NCBI RefSeq assembly: GCF_900451195.1
Contig: NZ_UGHR01000001.1
Coordinates: forward strand, 1,364,001 to 1,428,000
From: Iodobacter fluviatilis
GTDB lineage: Bacteria; Pseudomonadota; Gammaproteobacteria; Burkholderiales; Chitinibacteraceae
Reading direction: 5' to 3'
DNA: 64,000 nt
Position numbers and translations under genes: made by a program. Under the pieces are notes generated by a model. It searched no databases, was not told the origin of the DNA, and saw only the letters and a program-made list of their open reading frames with translations. Every line of letters starts with the position of its first letter. Positions within the stretch are counted from its first letter, which is position 1. Below, piece after piece: positions 7,819 to 16,841 of the stretch.

Positions 7819-9312
7819 TTATTTTTCTGCTAGCGCCAGCAAGGGAAGGAGCTCGTCGATGCGGCTGTTGGGCCAGGTGGGGAGTTTTTCTAAGGTGTCG
7901 GTCAGCCACGCTTGCGGGTCGAGCCCGTTGAGTTTGGCCGTGCCCAAGAGCGTTTGAATCGCCGCTGCCCGCTGACTGTACAGGATCGCTTTGGCGATCG
8001 CGCCGTTCGGGGCCACTTTTGGCAAGGTTTCAGTGAGCCACGCTTTCAATTCGGTCAATTTAGGTTTGGCTACTTGTTGGCGTAGCGCATGCCGTTCTGC
8101 AACCGTCTCCTCTTTGGCTTGCGCTTCAATGGCGTACAATTCCGCAATCCGCCGCATCGCCTCCAACGCCACCGGGCTTTGATTGGCTTTGTGCAGATCA
8201 ACGAATTTGCGCCGCGCGTGCGCCCAGCACGCGAGCTCAGTGACGCCCGCTTTGAACAGCGCCTTGTAGCCGCCATAATCGTCGACCATCAATTGTCCTT
8301 GCCAATCTTGCAGGAAATCGCGCGCGTGCTGACCCGCGCGGCTGATTTGGTAATCGAACACGATCATCGGCGCGCAGTTGCTCAATGGCGTGCTGCGATA
8401 CGCCCATAAATAGGCGGTTTTGGTTTTGCCGTTCCCCGGATCAAGCTGTTTGATAGGGGTTTCGTCGGCGTGCAGCGTAGGTTCCTGCCGCAATCGCTCA
8501 ACCAGCCGATCCGCCAGCATTTGCAGCCACCAACCCGTCGTTCCTACCCAATTGCCCAGTGTCGATTCGGCTAAATTCACTCCGCTGCGCTCGGCAATCT
8601 GCCGAATCCGATACAGCGGCAGATGATCGACGTATTTACTCACCATCACCCACGCCACAGTGGCGTTGCTGGGCAAGCCGCCGTCGATGATGCTCGGCGC
8701 AACGGGCGCGGCAGTCATGGTTTGGCAACGACGGCAGGCGTATTGCGGGCGAATATGGCGAATGACGCTAAATACCGCTGGTTGCACGTGCAATTGCTCG
8801 CTCACATCTTCGCTGACTTTGAGCAAATCGTTGCCGCATGCGCCACAAGTGCATGACTCCGGTTCGTGAACAACGAGGGTGCGTGGCAAGTGGGCGGGTA
8901 AGGCTTGGCGACCGGCACGCATGCGCGGTTGGCGCACCGGCGTGCTGTCGCCATCGGGGCGCGCTGCGGCGAGTTGTGCTTCGAGCGCCGCAGCACTGAC
9001 TTCGAACTCTTCATCAAATAAGCTACGCTGCTCGGCGCTCATCGCCTCGGTCTTGGCACCGAACTGCATGCGCCGCAAATAGGCCAGTTCAAATTCCAGC
9101 TTCTCAATCAGTAAGGATTTGGCTTGAATCAGCGCCGCCTGCGCGACGGTTTTGACAGCCAAATCGGTGTGCGCTTGAACCCATTCTGCCTGCGCCAAAA
9201 TCGCCGCGCGGACAGCGGGCGATAAGTTGGAGTGGGCGAGTTCGGCAGCGAGATTCATGCCGTTATTTTGCCTGTTTATGTCCCTGTAAACCATATCAAT
9301 CAAGGCTTTCAA
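7819..9312 (-). pseudogene. IS66 transposase TnpC with internal deletion removing the catalytic Glu
   Basis: 497 residues in one open frame. N-terminal coiled region, zinc-finger-like CTCGACG...YACRRCQ, and the core with HADETP (Asp) and MVDDYGGYKALF (Asp) motifs. Compared with the copy at 14921-16054, about 45 residues are missing between AKAILYS and QRAAAIQ. The lost segment holds the DNNPIENAIRP motif that supplies the DDE glutamate and the GKKNWLF stretch. The deletion is in frame, so the protein looks intact but should be inactive. A start at ATG 9258 (MNLAAELAHS) is also possible. Confidence 0.8.
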
Positions 9313-9343
9313 GGCAACACATCGCCCCCTATTTGACCCAGCG

Positions 9344-9685
9344 TCAATACAAACGTACGCCCAAAGCGGGGGGTGATAAACGTTGCCAATCCACCCCCAT
9401 CGTCAGCCATTGCCACTGCGCTGCATCGAGTACAAATGCCGCCTCATTAGCTTGCGGCCACACAAAACGCCCTTGATGCAAACGTCGCTGCAGCAGCCAC
9501 ACCCCTGTGGCATCCCACAGCAACACTTTGAGTCGATTACTACGCTGATTGCGAAACGCATACGCCGCGCCATCACAAGGGGATCGTTGCAAGGCGGCGT
9601 GCACTTTTGCCGACAAGCCCTCAATGCCCAAGCGCATATCGACCGGCTCGACGATCAAATGCAGCGAATTCAAAGCGGGCATCAT
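9344..9685 (-). CDS. tnpB: IS66 Orf2 protein TnpB
   Basis: About 113 residues from MMPALNSLHLIVEPVDMRLG. It has the family signature VDMR, then CDGAAYAFRNQRSNRLKVLLWD and the GVWLLQRRLHQGRF stretch. The start at 9685 overlaps the tnpA stop as ATGA, the usual coupling in IS66. The longer open frame to 9883 is a shadow of tnpA. Accessory protein for transposition. Confidence 0.88.
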   Translation of the reverse strand: MMPALNSLHLIVEPVDMRLGIEGLSAKVHAALQRSPCDGAAYAFRNQRSNRLKVLLWDATGVWLLQRRLHQGRFVWPQANEAAFVLDAAQWQWLTMGVDWQRLSPPALGVRLY

Positions 9686-10104
9686 GGCAAACCCCGCAAT
9701 AGCGTAGCCAGCCAATCGGCCGAAGTTGTTATCGGCAAAGTCAAACGCGCACCACCGGGCAGCAGTAAACACATCGAGGCGGAATGGGCGTTTAAGGGTA
9801 ATTCGGTAGCGACCAGCGTGAATGCCGGCGATGGCGCGCCAGCCACAGTTGTGGCCATGCGAGTAGGATTTGCTGTGGCGCATTGTACTAACGGGGCCTG
9901 TGTTGCCGATGACACAGGCGCAGAGGTGGGCGCAATGAAGTCGCTCGGCTCACAGGCCGCGTGCGGCAAATCCCGCTTAACCCAAGCCGCCAAGGTGGGG
10001 CGTTTTAAATCGTGCCGCCGGCAAAATTCCGCCATCGATAAACCGCTAGCACGCCAATCCCGAACCCGTTCAAGCCAAAGTGCCCGACGCTGCTGATGAG
10101 TCAT
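9682..10104 (-). CDS. tnpA: IS66 Orf1 protein TnpA
   Basis: About 140 residues from MTHQQRRALWLERVRDW. A helix-turn-helix (SGLSMAEFCRRHDLKRPTLAAWVKR) marks it as the DNA-binding Orf1. The C-terminal LPGGARLTLPI is typical of the family. Upstream codons of the open frame (to 10155) do not look like the family N-terminus. Confidence 0.85.
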   Translation of the reverse strand: MTHQQRRALWLERVRDWRASGLSMAEFCRRHDLKRPTLAAWVKRDLPHAACEPSDFIAPTSAPVSSATQAPLVQCATANPTRMATTVAGAPSPAFTLVATELPLNAHSASMCLLLPGGARLTLPITTSADWLATLLRGLP

Positions 10105-10149
10105 GATGCGGCCCCACATTGAAAAAATGCAGGATGCCAGATTTAAAGG

Positions 10150-10736
10150 ACACAATGGAACGGGAGCGCTGGGGGCTTACCCCAGTGGGCTGGGAAGTGC
10201 ACGCAGAAGAAACAGGGGAGCTCGCTGCCTAGTTATTACAACGCAGCGTGCTCAGCCAGCGCTGCAGCATGAATCCGCTGGTGTTGCATTCAGATAATGG
10301 TGCGCCGATGAAAAGTTATACCCTGAAAGCCAAGATGGAGATGCTGGGGAGCGCCTCCTCATTCAGCCGCCCCCGCGTCAGCAACGACAATCCGTATGCA
10401 GAATCATTGTTCCGCACGCTGAAATACTGGCCGTCCTGGCCGCACAAAGGCTTTGCCAGTCTGGAAGAAGCAAGGCAATGGGTGAGGCGCTTTGTGGATT
10501 GGTACAGCCATACGCACCGGCACAGCGGCATTCAATTCGTTACGCCATCGCAACGGCATCAGGGCCAAGACAAAGCGCTATTAGCAAAACGCCATGCCGT
10601 CTACCAAGCGGCCCGCCAAGCGCGGCCGGAACGATGGCGTAACACGACGCGAAACTGGGGCTGGCAAAACGAAGTGCAACTCAACCCGGACCGGGTCATG
10701 GAGCCTAAAACAAGCGAGGATTTAAAGGCCGCCTAA
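10150..10736 (+). pseudogene. IS3-type transposase OrfB, C-terminal remnant of a different IS3 subgroup
   Basis: Frame reading GWEVHAEETGELAA, one TAG stop at about 10231, then LLQRSVLSQRC and LHSDNGAPMKSYTLKAKM (second Asp of DDE). Next come NDNPYAESLFRTLKYWP (Glu) and a normal C-terminus ending at 10736. The N-terminal half is missing. It is clearly distinct from the IS3 copies elsewhere in the window. Confidence 0.8.
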
Positions 10737-10784
10737 ATCGTAAAAATATCTCAACTACTTTGACAATTACCGTTATCGTACTTC

Positions 10785-11954
10785 CTATTTTAATTTATGG
10801 TTAGCGAAACATAGCCGAGCTTCCACAAAGTTAGGTCGCAGAATGCTGTTTATCTCTGGCTCCCATAATGGATTAAGTGGCACATAAAAACCTTCAGATT
10901 TAGCCAAAACAATTATTTCTGCCAATTCTTCCTTGTTTCTGGCCAGTATCATGACTTCTGATATTCCATTCAATTTACGTGGTAAAAATAAAGTGACTGG
11001 ATAATTAGAACTAGGATCGGCAGCTGGACTAGTTGCATCCATATTATGATGAACAACCTCTCTGCCCAGTAGGCAACCCATAGCCTTGTTAAGCTGCGGG
11101 ATAAGTTCGCGTACCCGTTGATTGATATTTCCTAAATCTTTGTCTTCCTTTTCATAAAACAGGGCAGGAGAATCTTTTTGCGCCTGCAACTCAAGGGAAA
11201 GTGGCTTTTTATAGAGATTTGCTCTTTTAACAAAAACGCGATGACTGACATCACTAATTGGCGGAATATCCTTGGATCCATATTGTTCTAATGGTGTTGC
11301 AATTAGCATCAGGTCATAGTCAGCAGTTAACGGCATTTTGCTTATTGGATCGCAAAGTACCATTACTGGTTCATCACGGTGCGTAATAGCCAACATGCCA
11401 TTATCCTTATTGGCGCATACGCTAAATTCATATTTTGTACCACTCGGGCCAGTGGCATAAAGAGTATCACCCTGCCTTTGCAACACACCTTCATTTATCA
11501 GATATGTCAGACGTTCAGCACTAATTTCCAAGTGGCCAGATACCGCATATCCATCCTTCAGACACTCTTGCACTTTTTGATTAGAAGATCCAATTTTATC
11601 ACTCCCTTCCTGTTTACTTAATAATTGATCAACCGTGATAAAACCAGCCATAGGTCCCCACGTTGAACTTTTTCCTTTAATATGAAAATTCTTGGTAGGG
11701 TAATTTTCGTCGATCAACTGCGTTGAAATTGGTTCTACAGGCCTGAAAGCAATAATACAACCACTCTCAATAGCAACTTTTTGTAGAGCAATGCAATGAC
11801 GAGGAACCAAACCAGAAAGGCTTATCACCTCCTCTTTATTGGTTAACAAACTACTCAGATTTGAAATTACGCAAGATTCGTTATTTTGGACCTGAGTAGG
11901 CTTACTTTGCGGCGGGATGACAACTTGTTGAGGACTAATTTTGTATAAAGGCAT
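10785..11954 (-). CDS. edema-factor/ExoY-like nucleotidyl cyclase toxin
   Basis: 389 residues from ATG 11954. An upstream TTG at 12005 adds only a hydrophobic, poorly supported extension. Class II (anthrax EF/CyaA/ExoY) cyclase, which makes cAMP and/or other cyclic nucleotides in host cells after activation by a host protein. Seen: Arg71 in AFRPVEP; the lysine pair Lys88/Lys95 in YPTKNFHIKGKSSTWGP; MAGFITVDQ; the metal-binding aspartates Asp212 and Asp214 in PLTADYDL; and the VVHHNMD...YPVTLFLP segment of the third conserved region. The length matches ExoY (catalytic core only) and lacks the N-terminal protective-antigen-binding domain of EF. No Sec signal. It lies 144 bp downstream of the PA-like gene on the same strand, so probably one operon. 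It could equally be a T3SS effector like ExoY. Confidence 0.9.
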   Translation of the reverse strand: MPLYKISPQQVVIPPQSKPTQVQNNESCVISNLSSLLTNKEEVISLSGLVPRHCIALQKVAIESGCIIAFRPVEPISTQLIDENYPTKNFHIKGKSSTWGPMAGFITVDQLLSKQEGSDKIGSSNQKVQECLKDGYAVSGHLEISAERLTYLINEGVLQRQGDTLYATGPSGTKYEFSVCANKDNGMLAITHRDEPVMVLCDPISKMPLTADYDLMLIATPLEQYGSKDIPPISDVSHRVFVKRANLYKKPLSLELQAQKDSPALFYEKEDKDLGNINQRVRELIPQLNKAMGCLLGREVVHHNMDATSPAADPSSNYPVTLFLPRKLNGISEVMILARNKEELAEIIVLAKSEGFYVPLNPLWEPEINSILRPNFVEARLCFANHKLK

Positions 11955-12098
11955 AAATAAAAAAACCAGAAAATGGAAATCGTTCAGGAAGGAGAAGGTC
12001 GACAATTTGAATTAATTTGACAATCCGGCCCGAATCAAAATGGGGACTGTCAGATCGTGTCTGAACTTCTAGACTTTAATTCAATGGCGTTAGTGAAG

Positions 12099-14897
12099 CT
12101 AGATCTCTGCTAGCGGGGAATCGCTAGAAAAGATATACGGCAATGGATGTTGATAGTGATTAACTTCCCTAAAATCATACGATTTCCCATCTATCTTGAC
12201 CTGACCACGTGCGTACTCTCCCTGTTGGTGACCGCTAGTAAATTTATAAGTAACATCTTGATATTTACTTTTACTCCATTCTCCCGTAGGTGGTAGAAGC
12301 AGACCGGTCGATGAAAACTGAAATTTCTTCCCACCTAGCTCCAAGTCACAATTTTTGGCAAGCTCTCCTTGGCGTAAATGAGTTCTGTCCGTTGAAGTCC
12401 CAAAATAATACTGCGTTTCGTTGATCGTCTTCCAACCTGTTGCCTTTTCGCCCAATGCTAACCCCGTGCCATCCTCTCCAGTACCTAGGTAGCTCTCTCT
12501 TCCAAACGTATCGATCCGCATTCCAGTGGTTTCCTTGGTAAGAATTTTACCGTACTCATCGAATGTATAACTCTTCATTACACTTGGATCATCCTGACTA
12601 GGTAATTGATGCTGTCCAGTTAAGGCCTGCCCATTTTTATAGAAAAAAATTGTACTGGGAGAGCTTACCCACCCTTTAGGTGTAATGAGTAACTTCATGC
12701 CCTGGAATAGGGTCGGATCGACCGCCCCTTGACTGCCCTCGATTTTCTTTCTTTCACTCTGCGGTAAACTATTTTTGTCGAAATGAATAGCGATCTCAGA
12801 AAACGAAAAATCACCATGCCGGTATACACCATTGTTGAACTCAAAAGGTGATGAATGATCAATGGCCTCACCCACACTCAACAACGGTCGATTTAGCTCT
12901 CGGTTAGGTGTTCTTGATGTCGCCAATACATGAACTTCAAGTTCATCCATGGTTGGATTGCGCGGTAAGGGTTGGTTCCCCTGTGGCATTTTGTTGGCGG
13001 GGAGACGGTACTTCAGCTGAGCAGTGACACTTAGTATTTGTGGTACATAATGATTCCAATTATTGCCATCAGGAAGCACTTCAGTTGTTGATGATGTAAC
13101 TTCCGCCTTGTACTGTTGCAAGTCAAATTGTAGCTGTTGATCTTTTATAAAACGATCATACTGACTTTTTAGTAACGTAATACTACCAACTCGAGAATTA
13201 CTGAAGTCACTATAAAACACAGGCGCTTTACTGTTGTCTGGGTAAACCTCGCCTAGAACTAATACGTTCGCTCCTTGTCCTTGATTTACTTCACCAGCGA
13301 GTGTCCCAACAACATCATGCATCTGCGGATAATTTTTGCTTATCGGTAAACTAACGGTAACAGTCGGTATAACCCTATGCGCTGACGCGGTACCAATATT
13401 CAAGTATCGCACTGCGCCATAGGCTGTTGCTCGTGCTCCCGTGTTCCACTCGATAGAATTAGAGGCCGCCTGTGATGTTTGTGATGACTCGGTTTTTTCC
13501 ATCATGTTGAAAGTTGTAGTAGATTCACCATACGACCCTCCGATTGAAATTTCTGCTTTTGGGTTTTTTCCTTCGAAGCCAAACGATAGCCCCCCGTGCA
13601 CATTCCATTCCGTAGTTTGACTTATTCCGGTTTGTTTTGAGGTGCCTTTATAGAGGGTACTCCCAGTCTCCTTAGAGTTTCTTACGATATCAACAGCGCC
13701 AACAGAAAAATCTTCCAATTCCATCTGTAGAACTGGCATTGTGGCGACTAATGGATTCTGAGCAACACGATGAACTGTGGCATCAATGTCCCCTAAAACT
13801 TTTGCGCTATCACTGTAGGGATCTCGTGTGCTACTCCAGTGGTCTGGATCGGACTTGTACTTTATATAAAACCGCCCCGATGTATCTGTTTGATTTTTAT
13901 GTATGGCATCCTCCCATTGCACTAAAATATTTCGTCTTATCCCACTCTGGTCACTTTGTATGGCTACGGTATAACCATTTTTCTCCCAGGCATCAGGAAT
14001 ACCATCCATATCGGTATCACTCCCCTGAAGACCCAGTTTGATGGGGAGAGGAGCTCCGTCCGCTCCTGGTAAAACCCTTGGCAGATTAGGCACCCAGCTA
14101 ATCACCCAGTCGGCTGCCTTACTTATCTGAGTTAATGTGCTTTGTGGCTCCATCGAGATCTGGGGCGATTTACTCATTGCTGCTATGCTGGGCAATGCTA
14201 GGGGTGCGGAGAATGGAACAGCATTAGTAACGATTGTATTTGATGGTGACGATGTACTGCTCTTTACAGATGGCAATGCCTGTGGATAGTTGGGAAGGTA
14301 TTGATTTGTCAAGCTAACAAGATTCAGTATTACTGTTCCTGTGGCTGCCATAGGGGGCACCAACGCAACTTGGTTCCTGCGTTGGAGTTCTTGCTGTCGC
14401 AGTGTGCACTTTTCCATCAGATCTGCGCCACGCTGCAGTACTATATCAATCGGGTCTTGAGTCGATGTGCCATCGAGCGTCAAATCTTGGCTGTTCGCCG
14501 TAATCCTAGACTGGCCCAGTTTTGCAGCATGCTTCTCCAGATAGTCAGCCAGCTTGCCGCGCAAGTTGCTGGCTTCATTCGCGCCTAATTCGGAAGGATG
14601 GACCTGCTGCTTAGCAGCAAGTAACGCCTGAAAGAATGCATCCGGTCCCGTAACATCGCACCATTCATTATGAATTTTCACCTGAAACGACACCGTCTCA
14701 TCATCGGATGTGACATAGTTAATCTCAGTGAATTTGCCTGAGTCTGCATCCTTGATTGCGCTGCCATGTTGCCAATGGTTTGATCTGTCAGAGGAGAATG
14801 CTGTATTTTCCTGACCGTTTTCATGCAGACGGAAATGTAATCCCCTTAATTCCTGGAAAGGAGAATCTACTGCAGCGTATGCGTCCAGCGTGTCCAC
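12099..14897 (-). CDS. anthrax protective-antigen-like binary toxin B component (pore/translocase)
   Basis: 932 residues. Residues 293-400 match PA domain 1' including the calcium motif DTDMDGIPDAWEKNGYT (Asp294/296/298), then HWSSTRDPYSDSAKVLGDID and NPLVATMPVLQMELED. Residues 430-500 match the pore-forming loop region of domain 2 (Gly/Ser/Thr-alternating) and AVRYLNIGTA. SDFSNS at 563-568 aligns with the PA phi-clamp (Phe565), and VLPDGNNWNHYVPQI follows. Residues about 740-912 hold CROP/choline-binding-like repeats (ATGWKTINETQYYFG, GKKFQFSSTG, GKSYDF) in place of PA domain 4. No Sec signal and no RKKR furin site; only RR pairs (173-174, 321-322). The GTG start lies in the terminal repeat of the adjoining IS66 and is preceded by an in-frame TAG, so the true 5' end is probably lost or rewired. 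Confidence 0.85.
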   Translation of the reverse strand: MDTLDAYAAVDSPFQELRGLHFRLHENGQENTAFSSDRSNHWQHGSAIKDADSGKFTEINYVTSDDETVSFQVKIHNEWCDVTGPDAFFQALLAAKQQVHPSELGANEASNLRGKLADYLEKHAAKLGQSRITANSQDLTLDGTSTQDPIDIVLQRGADLMEKCTLRQQELQRRNQVALVPPMAATGTVILNLVSLTNQYLPNYPQALPSVKSSTSSPSNTIVTNAVPFSAPLALPSIAAMSKSPQISMEPQSTLTQISKAADWVISWVPNLPRVLPGADGAPLPIKLGLQGSDTDMDGIPDAWEKNGYTVAIQSDQSGIRRNILVQWEDAIHKNQTDTSGRFYIKYKSDPDHWSSTRDPYSDSAKVLGDIDATVHRVAQNPLVATMPVLQMELEDFSVGAVDIVRNSKETGSTLYKGTSKQTGISQTTEWNVHGGLSFGFEGKNPKAEISIGGSYGESTTTFNMMEKTESSQTSQAASNSIEWNTGARATAYGAVRYLNIGTASAHRVIPTVTVSLPISKNYPQMHDVVGTLAGEVNQGQGANVLVLGEVYPDNSKAPVFYSDFSNSRVGSITLLKSQYDRFIKDQQLQFDLQQYKAEVTSSTTEVLPDGNNWNHYVPQILSVTAQLKYRLPANKMPQGNQPLPRNPTMDELEVHVLATSRTPNRELNRPLLSVGEAIDHSSPFEFNNGVYRHGDFSFSEIAIHFDKNSLPQSERKKIEGSQGAVDPTLFQGMKLLITPKGWVSSPSTIFFYKNGQALTGQHQLPSQDDPSVMKSYTFDEYGKILTKETTGMRIDTFGRESYLGTGEDGTGLALGEKATGWKTINETQYYFGTSTDRTHLRQGELAKNCDLELGGKKFQFSSTGLLLPPTGEWSKSKYQDVTYKFTSGHQQGEYARGQVKIDGKSYDFREVNHYQHPLPYIFSSDSPLAEI

Positions 14898-14920
14898 CTA
14901 GTCGATCGCGTCGATTTGGA

Positions 14921-16470
14921 TTAGCCGTGCAGCGGCAGTAATTCATCAATTCGGCTATTGGGCCAGGTGGGCAGTTTTTCCAAGGTAGCCTGCAGCCATT
15001 GCGATGGCTCTATCCCGTTGAGCTTGGCTGTGGCCAACAAACTTTGGATCGCTGCAGCGCGTTTGCCTGCACGTTCGCTACCGGCAAATAACCAATTCTT
15101 CTTGCCAATCGCAATGGGGCGGATGGCGTTCTCGATGGGATTGTTGTCAATCGGCAGATCGCCCGTTCCGGCATAGTGAATCAAAGCAGGCCAACGGCGT
15201 AGCGTGTAGTCAATGGCTTTGGCCAAGCCGCCACCATGGGCCACATTCGGGCGCAGTTTCAGTAGCCAATCATGCAAAGATTGCAGTTCGGACTGACTGT
15301 TTAGGGCGCGGCTTTGTGCGCGTTGGTCTGCGGTTTGATCTTTGGCCTGTTCTTCGATGGCGTACAGGCGCGCAATACGTTGCAAGGCTTCTGCCGCCAC
15401 CGGATGCCCGCCCGCAGCATGCAGCTCGAAGAATTTACGTCGAGCGTGTGCCCAGCAGCCGAGTTCTCGCACGCCATTGGCGAACAAAGCTTTGTAGCCA
15501 CTGTAATCATCAACCATCAGCGTGCCGCGCCAATGCTGCAAATAATGGGCGGCGTGTTGCCCACTACGGCTGATTTGATAGTCAAACACCACTATCGGTG
15601 GGCTGCCGCTCAAATCATTGCTGCGATACGCCCATAAATAGGCACGTTTGGTTTTGCCTTTACCGGGATCCAGCTGCTGCACCGGGGTTTCGTCCGCATG
15701 CAGGCTGGTTTGCTGGCGCAGTTTCTCACTCAGGCGGTCTGCGAGTGGTTGCAATGCCACTCCAATCCGGCCGATCCATTCACTCAAGGTGCTACGCGCC
15801 AGAATGACTTGTTGGCGCGCAGCAATTTGTTCGAGGCGGTACAGCGGTAAGTGATCGAGGTATTTGCTCACCGCCACCCAGGCTAATAAGCCCGGCGTCG
15901 CCATTCCGCCATCAATCACGGCGGGAGGGACTGGCGCTGCGGTGATGGTTTCGCACTGGCGGCAGGCATATTGCGGGCGGATGTGGCGCACCACAAAGAA
16001 ACGGGCTGGTTCGATGTCCAGCTGTTCGCTCACGTCTTCGCCGATCTTAACCAATTTGGCTTGGCATTGCCCGCAAGTGCATTGCTCGGGTTCGTGCCGA
16101 ACCTCGACGCGCTCCAGATGTTCGGGCAGTGGCTGACGACCCGCACGTGGGCGTGGTTTTAGGCGGGAAACGGGGGCATCGTTGCTGGCTGGCGTTTCAT
16201 CCAGCTCAGCGGTGATGGCGGCCAGATCCTGATCCGCATCATCTTCAAACAGCTGCTTTGCTCGACCGACAGGGCTTCGCTCTTGGTGCCAAAGCGGATG
16301 CGCTTTAAATGCGCCAGTTCTATGACCAGCTTCTGGTTTTTTAGCTCCAGAGATTGAATGTGCTGATCACGAGTTGCAAGTTGCGCCTGCAGCTGCGCCA
16401 CCAAAGCCTGAGCCTCCGCCAGCGAGGGCGAATTTGTAGCCATAGTGGGATGATTGGGCGCGAGTGTCAT
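14921..16470 (-). pseudogene. IS66 transposase TnpC, 1-bp frameshift
   Basis: The N-terminal part (from 16470) reads MTLAPNHPTMATN, a coiled region and RFGTKSEALSVEQ, then leaves frame. The rest (16054 down to 14921 and slightly beyond) resumes as CTCGQC, VKIGEDVSEQL, HADETP, MVDDYSGYKALF and DNNPIENAIRP, with all three catalytic residues present. One missing A in the CAAAGCAGC stretch near 16255 (expected CAAAAGCAG) explains the break. A very recent inactivation, or possibly a sequencing error, since everything else is intact. Confidence 0.85.
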
Positions 16471-16502
16471 ACCCTTATTTTACTGGGCTCGAGCGATACC
16501 AG

Positions 16503-16841
16503 CTAGACCTGCCAATGACTTGGCGGCGTAGCGCACAAACGTTGCCAATCCACACCGCTGACGAGCCAATGCCATTGTTCTCTGGGCATTGTAAAAGTAG
16601 CCTCACCCAAAGTCGGCCAGTGGAAACGCCCAGAGTGTAAACGGCGCTGGCAGAGCCAGACGCCATTGCCATCCCAGATTAATAACTTCAGTCGCGAATG
16701 GGATCGATTGGTAAACCCATAGGCAGTGCCATCACAGGGTGAGCACCCCAGCGTTTGTTGCACCAGCAATGACAGACGTTCGATACTCCAGCGCATATCG
16801 ACGGGCGTGACCAGCAAGAAGACCTGTTCGGGTTGAATCAT
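16503..16841 (-). CDS. tnpB: IS66 Orf2 protein TnpB (copy 2)
   Basis: 112 residues from MIQPEQVFLLVTPVDMRWS, with CDGTAYGFTNRSHSRLKLLIWD and VWLCQRRLHSGRF. The start overlaps the tnpA stop (ATGA at 16838-16841). Intact. Confidence 0.88.
   Translation of the reverse strand: MIQPEQVFLLVTPVDMRWSIERLSLLVQQTLGCSPCDGTAYGFTNRSHSRLKLLIWDGNGVWLCQRRLHSGRFHWPTLGEATFTMPREQWHWLVSGVDWQRLCATPPSHWQV

Larger units (their letters stand above)
7790..10140 (-). mobile_element. IS66-family element (copy 1), tnpA-tnpB-tnpC
   Basis: Three genes in the standard IS66 order on the minus strand. It truncates an IS3 on one side and abuts an IS3-type orfB remnant on the other. Exact terminal repeats could not be settled by eye. 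tnpC carries an internal deletion (see that entry), so the copy is probably dead. Confidence 0.8.

Noticed and set aside
8089-8409. Plus-strand open frames within 7991-10096, including a 237-codon frame at 9383-10096
   Set aside because: They are antisense to well-supported IS66 genes, lack ribosome sites and show no family features.
9344-9883. 179-aa version of IS66 TnpB starting at 9883
   Set aside because: The first 66 residues are antiparallel-frame translation of tnpA; the family start is MMPALNS at 9685 with ATGA coupling.
11954-12005. TTG start at 12005 giving the cyclase a hydrophobic N-terminus that could be taken for a signal peptide
   Set aside because: No ribosome site and a poor start codon; ATG 11954 gives a length matching ExoY. 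The added segment (FLNDFHFLVFLFM) has no positively charged start as signal peptides do.
13739-14041. Plus-strand frames opposite the PA-like gene (13739-14041, 14301-14588)
   Set aside because: Shadows of a strongly supported gene; composition and motifs not protein-like.
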